64,000 bases of DNA, taken from contig NZ_JALDAY010000008.1 of assembly GCF_022698165.1 (NCBI RefSeq), forward strand, positions 496,001-560,000. The letters run 5' to 3'. Below are positions 34,748 to 42,844 of the stretch, one piece after another. The position numbers and the translations under genes are program-made. Under the pieces are notes generated by a model. The model saw only the letters and a program-made list of their open reading frames with translations. It made no database searches and had not been told where the DNA came from. The stretch's first letter is position 1. Every line of letters begins with the position of its first letter. This DNA comes from Streptomyces cylindrosporus (GTDB lineage: Bacteria > Actinomycetota > Actinomycetes > Streptomycetales > Streptomycetaceae).

Positions 34748-35839
34748 TCACGGCGGCGGCAGCGCGAAGGGCACGCGGCCCGCGGACCGGCCCTGAAGGT
34801 CGAGCAGCCGGTCCATGCGCTTGGCGGAGTTGAGTACGACGGTCCGGTCCCGCACCTCCAGCTCCGGGAAGCGGTCGGCGAGCAGCGCCTCGAACGGGTC
34901 GACGGCGGCGAGTCCGTGGAGCCACACCATGACGAGCAGGTTGTGCGGGCCGCTCACGGAGACACACGTGCGCACCTGCTTCACACGGGCCAGGGCGTTG
35001 CCGGTCGCCTCGCGCCGGGAGTGGGGGACCGAGGCGCGGTAGATCATCGCGGTCGGCAGACCGGCGAGGGGGCGGGCCAGGTCGCAGCGGAGGGTGATCT
35101 CGCCCTCGCGCAGCATGCGCTGGAGCCGTCGGCGGGCGGTGTGCTCGCTCATGCCCGTCACGGCGGCCAGTTCGGTGTAGCCGAGTCTGCCGTCGTCGCC
35201 CAGCGCGGACAGCAGGGCCTGGTCCTCGGGTGCCGGGCGGTCGTGCATGTCGGTGGTGAATACGGCCCGGGTCGGCGCCCGCGGTTCGGACAGGGTGGCG
35301 CGGTCGGCGGGTTCCAGCGCCCGGATCCGCCAGTCGCTGCCCTCCCCGTACTGGGTGATGGCCAGCCGGGTGCGGAGACCGCGGACCCCGTTCAGCCCGC
35401 CGATCGTCTCGTGCACCGAACGGCCGAGCGCGGGCAGATCGGCGGCCACCACCCCGAGGAACAGATCGAAGTCGCCGGCGGTCTCGTCGACGTTGAACAC
35501 CCAGGGCAGCCGGGCGGCGGCGGCGCTGACGGACGCCAGGGATCCCGGTCGGCACCGCACCTCCACATAGGCGACCGTGGCGGTCTTCGCGGCGTCGTGA
35601 GCAGTGATCCAGGCCAGTCCGGATTCACGCAGGCGCTCCCAGCGCCGGGCCGCGGTGGTCGCGTCCACGCCCAGCGCGCGGCCGATCCGTGACCAGGGCG
35701 CACGGGGTGAGGTCTGGAGCGCGTCCAGGAGAGCCAGATCCAGCTCGGAGAAGCCGTGATGGGCGTCCTGGGTGTCGGAATCCGGCACCGACGGCTTCGT
35801 CGTGAGGCTTTCCTGTGATTTCCCGGGTCTCTCGCTCAC
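34748..35839 (-). CDS. Duplicated Lrp/AsnC-family regulator
   Basis: 363 residues from GTG 35839; the ribosome-binding site is weak. Two Lrp/AsnC units lie in tandem. The first helix-turn-helix is LDLALLDALQTSPRAPWSRI, then LGVDATTAARRWERL. The second is DQALLSALGDDGRLGYTELA, then GMSEHTARRRLQRML. Each is followed by an AsnC-type ligand domain (ETAGDFDLFLGVV and GPHNLLVMVWL). Such double-length regulators are common in actinobacteria. It is divergent from the DUF3533 membrane protein and probably controls it. Confidence 0.88.
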   Translation of the reverse strand: MSERPGKSQESLTTKPSVPDSDTQDAHHGFSELDLALLDALQTSPRAPWSRIGRALGVDATTAARRWERLRESGLAWITAHDAAKTATVAYVEVRCRPGSLASVSAAAARLPWVFNVDETAGDFDLFLGVVAADLPALGRSVHETIGGLNGVRGLRTRLAITQYGEGSDWRIRALEPADRATLSEPRAPTRAVFTTDMHDRPAPEDQALLSALGDDGRLGYTELAAVTGMSEHTARRRLQRMLREGEITLRCDLARPLAGLPTAMIYRASVPHSRREATGNALARVKQVRTCVSVSGPHNLLVMVWLHGLAAVDPFEALLADRFPELEVRDRTVVLNSAKRMDRLLDLQGRSAGRVPFALPPP

Positions 35840-36003
35840 AAGCAGGAGCGTAGTGGCAATGCCGACGACCGGGGTCTGTCGTCCACCTGGTCCGCAAGGG
35901 GACTTCCGTACCGGCCCCGGGCCTTCCTGTACGGCCGGCTCCCGCCGCCTCCGGTCCCGCTCCCTGGGACATACCGCACCATCGAGCAACGAAAGACCCG
36001 ACC

Positions 36004-37074
36004 GTGACTTCCTCCCCTGCGAACCCCGCCCAGGACCCGCCTTCCGCCCCCGCACCACGGGGCTTCACCGCCGAACTCCGCGATGCCCTCAGCCTGCGCG
36101 GCATCCTGCTGATCGTCGGTGTCTTCGCCCTCCAGCTGGGCTTCGTCCTGTCCTACATCGGCGCCTTCCACGCGCCCAAGCCCCACCACATTCCCGTCGC
36201 GGTCGTCGCTCCCGCAGAGGTGTCGGGCGAGGTCGTCAAACAGCTCAACGCCCTGGAGAACGACCCCCTCGACGCCCGCGCCGCAGCCACCGAGAAGCAG
36301 GCCCGCGCCCTCATCCTCGACCGCACCGTCGACGCGGCGATCCTCATCGACCCGAAGGGCACCACCGACACCCTGCTGGTGGCCTCGGCAGGCGGTCCCG
36401 CCGTCTCCTCCACGGGCCAGCAGATCGCCCAGACCATCGAGACGGACCGCCACCGCCAGGTGACGATCACCGACATCCGCCCGCCCGCCGACAGCGACGG
36501 ACGCGGCATGTCCTCCTTCTACCTCGTCATGGGCTGGATGGTCGGTGGCTACATGGCCGCCACGATCCTCGGCATGGCCGGCGGTGCCCGCCCGGCCAAC
36601 CTCCACCGGACCGTCATCCGACTGGGTTCCCTCGCCCTCTACGCGATCGCCTCGGGTCTGGGCGGGGCGATCATCGCCGATCCCCTCCTGGGCGCTCTGC
36701 AGGGGCACTTCGCCCAGTTGTGGGCGCTGGGCGCGCTGATCGTCTTCGCCTCGGCCGCCACCACCGTCGCCTTCCAGGTGCTGTGGGGCGTCATCGGCGT
36801 CGGGGTGACCGTCCTCCTCTTCGTCGTGCTGGGCAACCCCAGTGCCGGGGGCGCCTATCCCTCCGTCCTGCTGCCGCCGTTCTGGGCGGCGATCGGCCAG
36901 TGGCTCCCGCCGGGCGCCGGCACCACCGCCGTACGCAACACGGTCTACTTCTCCGCCAACGCCATCGCCCAGCCCCTGTGGGTGCTCGCCGGCTACGCGG
37001 TTCTGGGCACCGCGGTGGCTGTTGCCGCATCCGCCCTGCACCTGCGTCGCCGTCAGCGACTCGAGGACGCATGA
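36004..37074 (+). CDS. DUF3533/ABC-2-like membrane protein
   Basis: 356 residues, GTG start. One N-terminal helix (ILLIVGVFALQLGFVLSYIG), a ~120-residue outer domain (IPVAVVAPAEVSGEVVKQL), then five helices including MGWMVGGYMAATILGMAGG and PLWVLAGYAVLGTAVAVAAS. This is the YhgE/Pip/SNG1 (DUF3533) layout related to ABC-2 permeases. Members are linked to drug resistance or export. No ATPase is adjacent. It is divergent from the double AsnC gene. Confidence 0.82.
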   Translation: MTSSPANPAQDPPSAPAPRGFTAELRDALSLRGILLIVGVFALQLGFVLSYIGAFHAPKPHHIPVAVVAPAEVSGEVVKQLNALENDPLDARAAATEKQARALILDRTVDAAILIDPKGTTDTLLVASAGGPAVSSTGQQIAQTIETDRHRQVTITDIRPPADSDGRGMSSFYLVMGWMVGGYMAATILGMAGGARPANLHRTVIRLGSLALYAIASGLGGAIIADPLLGALQGHFAQLWALGALIVFASAATTVAFQVLWGVIGVGVTVLLFVVLGNPSAGGAYPSVLLPPFWAAIGQWLPPGAGTTAVRNTVYFSANAIAQPLWVLAGYAVLGTAVAVAASALHLRRRQRLEDA

Positions 37075-37298
37075 CCGGCCTCCGGCCCGGCAGTCAGGCG
37101 GATGGGTAGGACGCGAGCCGTGCTGCGCCGCCGCCCACTCGGACCGTACGGCGAGCACCCCGGCGCGCACGTCGGCCGACCGGGGCGTCGGTGGCCGGCA
37201 CCTCGTACCTCATCGCCGTACCGGCAACTGTCCTCAGCATCACACTCACCCCCCGCGCGGTCCCCTTCGAGAACGTCCGTTATCCGACTCCACAACAC

Positions 37299-37860
37299 CC
37301 CGGGGCAGCTACTTCGAGGCCGTCGACGACCGCCGCTACAAGCCGACGCCCCATGCGAGCGGGGCATGGGCGGCGGACGAGCAGCACTTCAGCCCGCTGG
37401 CCGGGCTCGTGGTTCATGCCTCGACCGGTACCGGGCAGCGGGCCCGGACAACGGTCTCCCGCTGTCCCGGATCGGCTGATCGGCTACGACATCCTGGGCC
37501 GCCTCGCCCTCGACGAGTGCGAGATCGAGGTGGAGGCCATCCGTCCGGGCGGACCACCGAGTTGCTCGAAGCGGTCGCCCGGATCTCCGGTCTTCCTGTG
37601 CTGTGGGCCCGTGCCTGCCCCATGGCCGGCGACCGACATCTGGCCCGGCGGCTACATCAACTCCGTCGAGCTCCGCCCGGTCGCACCGCCCCGTCCCTCG
37701 CCCTCGTCGACACCGCCAACGGCATCGCCGTCCGCCAGCCACCCACGGCGTGGCTGTTCCCGACGTCGACCTGACCAGCCACCTCTACCGACAGCCGCGC
37801 GGCACCTGGACGGGGCGCCGACGGCCCGGTCGGCCATGCCTCACAGATCCATCCTCTGCC
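37299..37860 (+). pseudogene. Acyl-CoA thioesterase-family pseudogene, multiply frameshifted
   Basis: One protein can be followed in order through all three plus frames. SYFEAVDDRRYKPTPHASGA (from about 37305) and DEQHFSPLAGLVVHA are in one; DNGLPLSRIG in the second; GYDILGRLALDECEIEVEAI in the third. TTELLEAVARISGLPVLWAR is back in the first; WPGGYINSVELRPVAPP in the third; LALVDTANGIAVRQPPTAWL in the first; VPDVDLTSHLYRQPRGTWTG in the second. These segments match the hot-dog thioesterase family of actinobacteria. At least six shifts and an internal loss make it non-functional. Confidence 0.75.
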
Positions 37861-38048
37861 GGGGCCGCACGAGCGGATGGCGCGGGAACAAAGCGATGTC
37901 GTCGAGTACGGAGGCGCAAGCGATGTCGCAGACTCGGCCGAGGGTCGTACTTCGGTCGGCCCCCCGCCGTGTGCGTGAGCAGGTGGTGGCGGTTACTGGG
38001 TTCCGGACCGGCTGATTGCCTTGGCACACAGGGCGTTCAAGGGGCTGG

Positions 38049-38684
38049 TCAGCGGTCGGCGGCGTCCCCTCGGAACGCTCCGGCCACGACGGGGACCAGT
38101 TGCCGTTCGATCTGTTCGGCAGGCATGGCGGCCAGCTCGGCACCGATGGGCGCCAGCGCGAGCCAGTTCAGCAGACCGGCTGCACATCGCGTACGGAAGA
38201 TCAGTTCCTGTTCGCCGACTTCGGGAAGGTTCGCCGTCAGTACCCGGAGGGCCTCCCGGCGGTTCTGGTCGAACTTGCCGTTCAGCCGCTCCCAGCCCTG
38301 GGGTGGGTCGATGCCGACGCGCGCCACAGTCCGCATCATGGCCAGGTCCTGGCCACCGGCCGCCAGTGCGCGGATCATCGGCCGGGCGAAGGCTGTCGCC
38401 ACCTCCTGGAGTGTCGGGGTGGAGCCGAGCGAGCCGAGTGCCAGGATCTGCGCGTCCAGATACCGTTCCAAGGCGTGCTCTATCGCCGAGTCGCACAATG
38501 CCTTCAGCGACCCGAAGTGGTAGCTCACCGCGGCGACGTTGGCTCCGGCCCGATCTGTGATCTCGCGGACCGTGACGCCCTCCTGGCCTCGTTGCGCGAG
38601 CAGCTCCAGGGCGGCCGCCTCCAGGCTGTCCCGCGTGCGCTGACCGGCCTCCCGGCGCAGGTCCGTCTTCTCCGCCCGAATCAT
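38049..38684 (-). CDS. TetR-family regulator
   Basis: 211 residues. The helix-turn-helix is VTVREITDRAGANVAAVSYH followed by FGSLKALCDSAI at about residues 37-70. The C-terminal domain has RTRCAAGLLNWLALAPIGAE. It is divergent from the secreted SnoaL-like gene at 38921. Inverted repeats at 38705-38722 and at the start point of the SnoaL promoter suggest it represses both. The ~360 bp to its left hold the end of the thioesterase pseudogene and no gene. Confidence 0.88.
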   Translation of the reverse strand: MIRAEKTDLRREAGQRTRDSLEAAALELLAQRGQEGVTVREITDRAGANVAAVSYHFGSLKALCDSAIEHALERYLDAQILALGSLGSTPTLQEVATAFARPMIRALAAGGQDLAMMRTVARVGIDPPQGWERLNGKFDQNRREALRVLTANLPEVGEQELIFRTRCAAGLLNWLALAPIGAELAAMPAEQIERQLVPVVAGAFRGDAADR

Positions 38685-38704
38685 GGCATGTATTAAAGCA
38701 TATG

Positions 38705-38722
38705 ATTGAATTCACTGTCAAT
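38705..38722. promoter_or_regulatory. Inverted repeat ATTGA-N8-TCAAT
   Basis: 18-bp inverted repeat 21 bp upstream of the tetR start; a plausible operator for autoregulation. Confidence 0.45.
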
Positions 38723-38802
38723 GACTGCCACTACCCGGGCCGTCGCCCCGTATCACGTGGCGGGTGTCTCCTGACTGACGGCCAAGGAATTTAAACAGCT
38801 GC

Positions 38803-38846
38803 TTGACAGTCTGCATCGGCGTTCATAAAGTCAAGCGAGCGTTTGA
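38803..38846 (+). promoter_or_regulatory. Consensus promoter with overlapping operator before the SnoaL-like gene
   Basis: TTGACA (38803-38808), 17-bp spacer, TAAAGT (38826-38831). The near-palindrome TCAAGCGAGCGTTTGA (38831-38846) covers the expected start point, a typical repressor position. It probably drives the secreted SnoaL-like gene. Confidence 0.65.
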
Positions 38847-38920
38847 TTTACTAAGGGCGTTCGAGGTCGTCGTGACGGCGACGGATCTCGGTCCTGAGAA
38901 CCAACCTGGAGGAATACGAC

Positions 38921-39574
38921 ATGAAGCTGATCAGCCGGAAGTCGATCACCGCCACGGCCGCGATAGCCGTCCTGGGCGGTCTCTCCATCGCCGCCGCGCC
39001 GACACAGGCCGCGACCCCGACCCACAGCAGTGCGACGGGCCACACCGGCGCAGCGGTCCACACGACCCTCACCGACCGCGAGCTCGCGAAGCTGCCGCTG
39101 ACGAACCGCCACCTGACCAAGCACGAGAGGGCCAACCTCGCAGTCGTCCTGCGCGACTACTACGTGGCGGAGGGCAAGACCCTGGACGCCGATGCGTTCG
39201 AGGACAGCTTCGCCAAGGACGGCGTCTTCAACGACATGGTCCCCGGCGTGGCCTACCGGGGCGAGGCGCTCGGTGATGTCCCGCGCTACATGGTCGGCCT
39301 CTTTCCCGACGTTCACCGGGAGCTCAAGCGCATCACCGTGAACGACGACGTGGTCAGCATCGAGCTGTCGATCCAGGGCACGTTCGAGGGACCGCTGCAG
39401 TCGCCGGCGGGCACCGTCAAGCCGAACGGCGCGAGGGTCGACGTACCGACCGCCGACTTCTGGTACCTGCACGACGGCAAGGTCGAGAAGTTCGACTGCT
39501 TCGTCGGGTACTCGACCATGTACGCCCAGATGGGCGTGAACTTCGACTGGGCCTCGGCGGTCGACAAGCACTGA
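38921..39574 (+). CDS. Secreted SnoaL-like (NTF2-fold) protein
   Basis: 217 residues. Signal peptide MKLISRKSITATAAIAVLGG followed by LSIAAAPTQAA. The mature part has LAVVLRDYYVAEGKTLDADA, FAKDGVFNDMVPGVAYRGEA and LFPDVHRELKRITVNDDVVS, the SnoaL-like ester-cyclase fold. GGAGG is upstream. It is controlled by a strong promoter and a divergent TetR gene. It is the second exported SnoaL-like protein of this window; the other is at 13117. Substrate unknown. Confidence 0.85.
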   Translation: MKLISRKSITATAAIAVLGGLSIAAAPTQAATPTHSSATGHTGAAVHTTLTDRELAKLPLTNRHLTKHERANLAVVLRDYYVAEGKTLDADAFEDSFAKDGVFNDMVPGVAYRGEALGDVPRYMVGLFPDVHRELKRITVNDDVVSIELSIQGTFEGPLQSPAGTVKPNGARVDVPTADFWYLHDGKVEKFDCFVGYSTMYAQMGVNFDWASAVDKH

Positions 39575-39678
39575 GTCGGATCCTGACTCCGGGGTCTCAA
39601 GGGGAGGCTGATCCGTTGGTCTCTGCTCGTGCCGGGCCGCCCCACCCCCGTCAACACCAAGCTGTCCCAGCAGTGCAG

Positions 39679-39969
39679 AGGGACCGCGAGGTCCACGAGT
39701 GGCTGTCGGCGCTGAAATGGACCCTCTCCCGTCTTGGGGCCGAGCCGGTCACTCAAGGCGTTGCGCAGGCCGGTGCCGTGCTGCTGCGCTCGGCGGGGCT
39801 GCACGGCCACAAGCACGCCATCGACGCAATGCTGTGCGCGACTGCGCTTCAGCATCCGGGCCGGGTGACGATCCTTACCTCCGACATGAACGACATCGGG
39901 CGTCGCCACCGATCGGTACAGGCGCGCCGGTGCTGTCGAGGGCTTCCAAGTGGCGCTTTGCGTATGTGA
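39679..39969 (+). pseudogene. PIN-domain toxin fragment (C-terminal part)
   Basis: The plus frame reads DREVHEWLSALKWTLSRLGA and EPVTQGVAQAGAVLLRSAGL, then HGHKHAIDAMLCATAL and VTILTSDMNDIGRR. This is the C-terminal half of a VapC PIN domain (Asp in AIDAM and TSDMND). The N-terminal strand with the first catalytic Asp and the middle Glu is missing, and no antitoxin precedes it. The 39575-40020 stretch holds nothing else recognisable; the integrase expected near an att site is absent. Confidence 0.6.
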
Positions 39970-40023
39970 CTTCAGGTCACAGGACTAGGGCAAGCCACCC
40001 ACAAATTGGACTAGACAACAAAC

Positions 40024-40050
40024 AAGCCCCAGGTCACTGACCTGGGGCTT
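40024..40050. terminator. tRNA-Gly terminator
   Basis: Perfect inverted repeat with AAGCCCCAGGTCA and TGACCTGGGGCTT arms, 7 bp after the tRNA 3' end. It is the parent of the copy at 31578-31604. Confidence 0.85.
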
Positions 40051-40057
40051 CAGAAAG

Positions 40058-40128
40058 AGCGGGTGACGAGAATCGAACTCGCGCTCTCAGCTTGGGAAGC
40101 TGATGTTCTACCATTAAACTACACCCGC
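40058..40128 (-). tRNA. tRNA-Gly, anticodon CCC
   Basis: 71 nt on the minus strand without encoded CCA. The acceptor arms GCGGGTG and CACCCGC pair, with discriminator U. The anticodon stem TCAGC/GCTGA encloses the loop TTCCCAA, giving anticodon CCC, which reads GGG. The T-arm has GTTCGATTC. It appears intact, and its 3' 43 bp serve as the apparent integration target of the island to the left. Confidence 0.97.
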
Positions 40129-40131
40129 GTA

Positions 40132-40153
40132 GACGCCGGTCGGGACCGGCGTC
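40132..40153. other. Perfect 22-bp palindrome before the tRNA-Gly gene
   Basis: GACGCCGGTC, GG, GACCGGCGTC, 3 bp upstream of the tRNA 5' end. It could be a processing or stalling hairpin in the precursor or a protein site. 40154-40391 otherwise holds no recognisable gene. Confidence 0.4.
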
Positions 40154-40391
40154 GGAACGCATCGTCACCTTACCTCATACCGGGCCCCCGGCGCTGAAGC
40201 CGTGGGGTCCGAATGCGTTTGTGGGGGCCGATGGGGCTGCGGGGGCCGGGAGTTGGGGCGTACGGTGGAGGGGTGGGAGAGGGTCCGGGTGAGGTCGGAG
40301 TGCCGCCTGGAGAGTCGTTCCTTTGATCCCGTAATGTGGCATTTGTCGTCCGCTGGAGAGCAGCCGGACGGGGCTCTTGGGGAAGGGACTC

Positions 40392-40559
40392 ATGGACTTG
40401 ATGGAGCGCACCGTCGTCCGTTGTGCCGATGGGCACGTGTTCAGCACCGCTTCGTTCCCGATGCAGCAGGCCGAGCGGCTCGGCCCCGGCCGGCTGGTGC
40501 GGTGTCCACGCTGTGCCCGGCTGCGCAGTGTCGTGCCGGTCGGCCTTGAGAAGCAGTAG
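40392..40559 (+). CDS. Small conserved Cys-containing protein
   Basis: 55 residues from ATG 40392 with GGAAGGGA upstream: MDLMERTVVRCADGHVFSTA, then LGPGRLVRCPRCARLRSVVP. CxxxH and CxxC spacing suggests a small zinc-ribbon-like fold. It resembles short proteins often kept in Streptomyces; function unknown. It lies upstream of dcd in the same direction, 94 bp away. Confidence 0.75.
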   Translation: MDLMERTVVRCADGHVFSTASFPMQQAERLGPGRLVRCPRCARLRSVVPVGLEKQ

Positions 40560-40653
40560 CGGGCGGTAGCGGTCGTACAAAACGGCCGTACGTAGCAAGG
40601 CGCGCGGAACGGGCGATTGTCGTCCCTCCGCGCGCCTTGCGTATCCTCGGGGC

Positions 40654-41229
40654 GTGCTTCTCTCAGACAAGGACATCCGGGCCGAGATCGACGCCGGGCG
40701 GGTACGGATCGATCCCTTCGACGAAACCATGGTGCAGCCGTCGAGCGTCGACGTCCGGCTGGACCGGTACTTCCGGGTGTTCGAGAACCACCGGTACCCG
40801 CACATCGACCCCAGCGTCGAGCAGGCCGATCTCACGCGGCTCGTGGAGCCGGAGGGCGACGAGCCCTTCATCCTCCACCCGGGTGAGTTCGTGCTGGCGT
40901 CCACGTACGAGGTCATCACGCTCCCCGATGATCTGGCCTCGCGTCTCGAAGGCAAGTCCTCCCTCGGGCGGCTCGGGCTCGTCACCCACTCCACGGCCGG
41001 GTTCATCGACCCCGGCTTCAGCGGTCACGTGACCCTGGAGCTCTCCAACCTCGCCACCCTCCCCATCAAGCTGTGGCCCGGCATGAAGATCGGGCAGCTG
41101 TGCATGTTCCGGCTCTCCTCGCCCGCCGAGTTCCCGTACGGCAGCGAGCGCTACGGCTCCCGCTACCAGGGGCAGCGCGGCCCCACCGCCTCCCGGTCCT
41201 TCCTCAACTTCCACCGGACGCAGGTGTGA
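40654..41229 (+). CDS. dcd: dCTP deaminase
   Basis: 191 residues from a GTG (VLLSDKDIRAEIDAGRVRID). The dCTP deaminase/dUTPase trimer motifs are present: VQPSSVDVRLD, SRLEGKSSLGRLGLVTHSTA with the catalytic Glu in the region GFIDPGFSGHVTLEL, and the C-terminal SRYQGQRGPTASR. It converts dCTP to dUTP plus ammonia for thymidylate synthesis. It is a housekeeping gene, followed by a phosphoribosyltransferase gene 5 bp later, so probably one transcript. Confidence 0.96.
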   Translation: MLLSDKDIRAEIDAGRVRIDPFDETMVQPSSVDVRLDRYFRVFENHRYPHIDPSVEQADLTRLVEPEGDEPFILHPGEFVLASTYEVITLPDDLASRLEGKSSLGRLGLVTHSTAGFIDPGFSGHVTLELSNLATLPIKLWPGMKIGQLCMFRLSSPAEFPYGSERYGSRYQGQRGPTASRSFLNFHRTQV

Positions 41230-41234
41230 CGGCC

Positions 41235-41744
41235 ATGAGCGGCGTCCGCGAGAACCTCACGTACGAGGCCTTCGGCACGGCCGTGCGCGAGCTCGCGCAG
41301 ACCATCGCCGACGACGGCTTCGAGCCGGACATCGTGCTCAGCATCGCCCGCGGCGGCGTCTTCGTGGCCGGCGGGCTCGCCTACGCCCTCGACTGCAAGA
41401 ACATCCACCTCGTGAACGTGGAGTTCTACACGGGGGTGGGCACGACTCTCGAGATGCCCGTCATGCTCGCGCCCGTCCCGAACGTCATCGACTTCTCCGA
41501 CAAGAAGGTGCTCATCACCGACGACGTCGCCGACACGGGCAAGACCCTCAAACTCGTCCGCGACTTCTGCCTCGACACCGTCGCCGAGGTGCGCTCGGCC
41601 GTCATCTACGAGAAGTCGCACTCGCTGGTGAAGTGCGAGTACGTGTGGAAGCGAACCGATGAGTGGATCAACTTCCCGTGGAGCGTGCTTCCGCCCGTGA
41701 GCAGGTCGGGGGAAGCGGTCAAGGTGAACAAGGAAGCGCTCTGA
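41235..41744 (+). CDS. Phosphoribosyltransferase (purine/xanthine type)
   Basis: 169 residues from ATG 41235 (MSGVRENLTYEAFGTAVREL); a GTG at 41226 is an alternative. The PRPP loop is VLITDDVADTGKTLKLV, and VLSIARGGVFVAGGLAYAL is the substrate-side loop. It should transfer phosphoribose to a purine base in salvage. It follows dcd by 5 bp and both act in nucleotide metabolism. The exact base (xanthine, guanine or hypoxanthine) is not decided by sequence reading. Confidence 0.85.
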   Translation: MSGVRENLTYEAFGTAVRELAQTIADDGFEPDIVLSIARGGVFVAGGLAYALDCKNIHLVNVEFYTGVGTTLEMPVMLAPVPNVIDFSDKKVLITDDVADTGKTLKLVRDFCLDTVAEVRSAVIYEKSHSLVKCEYVWKRTDEWINFPWSVLPPVSRSGEAVKVNKEAL

Positions 41745-41770
41745 GCCGTCCGTCACCAGTGACGGACGGC
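41745..41770. terminator. Bidirectional terminator
   Basis: Perfect arms GCCGTCCGTCAC and GTGACGGACGGC with a 2-nt centre, starting directly at the phosphoribosyltransferase stop and serving the convergent Yip1-family gene. Confidence 0.88.
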
Positions 41771-41790
41771 CCCGAAGACTGCTGGAACGG

Positions 41791-42687
41791 CTAGAACGTG
41801 CCCAGCTTCACGATCGACAGCAGCGCGATCAGCTGGAGCGCCGACGCGCCCAGCGCCTTCGGCCAGGGCAGGTCGTGGGACTTGGAGACCATCAGGGTCA
41901 GCAGCGCGCCCGCCGCCACCCACGTCGCCCAGCCCAGCAGCTGGACGAAGGTCGCGTCGCCGCCGAAGAACATCGCGAAGACCAGGCGGGGGGCGTCCGT
42001 GAGGGACATGATCAGCATGGAGAGGCCGACCGTGGGCTGCCAGGCCCCGTCGCCGCCCAGCTGGCGGGCCAGGGTGTGGGTGACCACGCCGAGGATGAAG
42101 GACGAGACCACCATGGCCACGGCCGTCGTCAGGACGATCGGCACCGCGTTCGACAGTGTGGCGTTGATCGCGTCCGAGCGGGCGCCGTCGAAGCCGAAGA
42201 CCGCGAGCAGGCCGTAGAGGAAGGTGACGAGGAGGGCGGGGCCCCACATCGTGTAGTCCCGCATCTGCAGGAACGTCTGGCTGGGGGACAGCACGATGCC
42301 CCGGAGCAGGTCCTTCCAGTGCAGGCGCGGGCCGATCGGGCCGGACGGCGGCTGCGCCGAGCCCGCGCGGTACGTACCGCCCTGGCTGTACGGGTCCTCG
42401 CCGACCGAGAACGCCTGCGTGTGGCCCGGGTTGTTCGCCGCGTACGGGTCCGGCCCGCCCTGCGGGGCGTAGCCGCCGCCGTCGCCGAAGTACTCCGGCT
42501 CCCCGTAGGGCGGCTCCCCGTAGGCGTTGCCGTTCCCGCCGCCGTACTGCTGCGGCCCGGGCTGCGGCGCCGGCGGGTAGCCGTACGACGGGCCCTGCGG
42601 CGTCTGCTGTCCGTACGGGGGGTGTTGCGGTCGCGTTTGCGGAGCGCCGTTGTTCCGGCCGCCGCGTCCGATCCTGAATCCAGCCAC
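41791..42687 (-). CDS. Yip1-family membrane protein
   Basis: 298 residues from GTG 42687 (VAGFRIGRGGRNNG). The N-terminal ~120 residues are Pro/Gln/Gly/Tyr-rich and probably disordered. The C-terminal half has five hydrophobic segments (LLVTFLYGLLAVFGFD, VPIVLTTAVAMVVSSFILGV, PRLVFAMFFGG, TWVAAGALLTLMV, ALQLIALLSIV) of the Yip1 domain, with LRGIVLSPSQTFLQMRDY at its start. Function in bacteria is unknown. It is convergent with the dcd operon. Confidence 0.82.
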   Translation of the reverse strand: MAGFRIGRGGRNNGAPQTRPQHPPYGQQTPQGPSYGYPPAPQPGPQQYGGGNGNAYGEPPYGEPEYFGDGGGYAPQGGPDPYAANNPGHTQAFSVGEDPYSQGGTYRAGSAQPPSGPIGPRLHWKDLLRGIVLSPSQTFLQMRDYTMWGPALLVTFLYGLLAVFGFDGARSDAINATLSNAVPIVLTTAVAMVVSSFILGVVTHTLARQLGGDGAWQPTVGLSMLIMSLTDAPRLVFAMFFGGDATFVQLLGWATWVAAGALLTLMVSKSHDLPWPKALGASALQLIALLSIVKLGTF

Positions 42688-42844
42688 GCCTTCGAACGTA
42701 CCTGGTCCCGGAGAGTGACGTGCCGGGCCCGGCGGTTCGGGCCCGCCTTTGCTGCCGAGCTGTGACATCCCCTAGGGGCCCCTCGGCGGGATCTGCGGGG
42801 TTCTCTCAGGGGCCCCGGGGGTTGTCAGCGGTCGTCGGCGGTTG

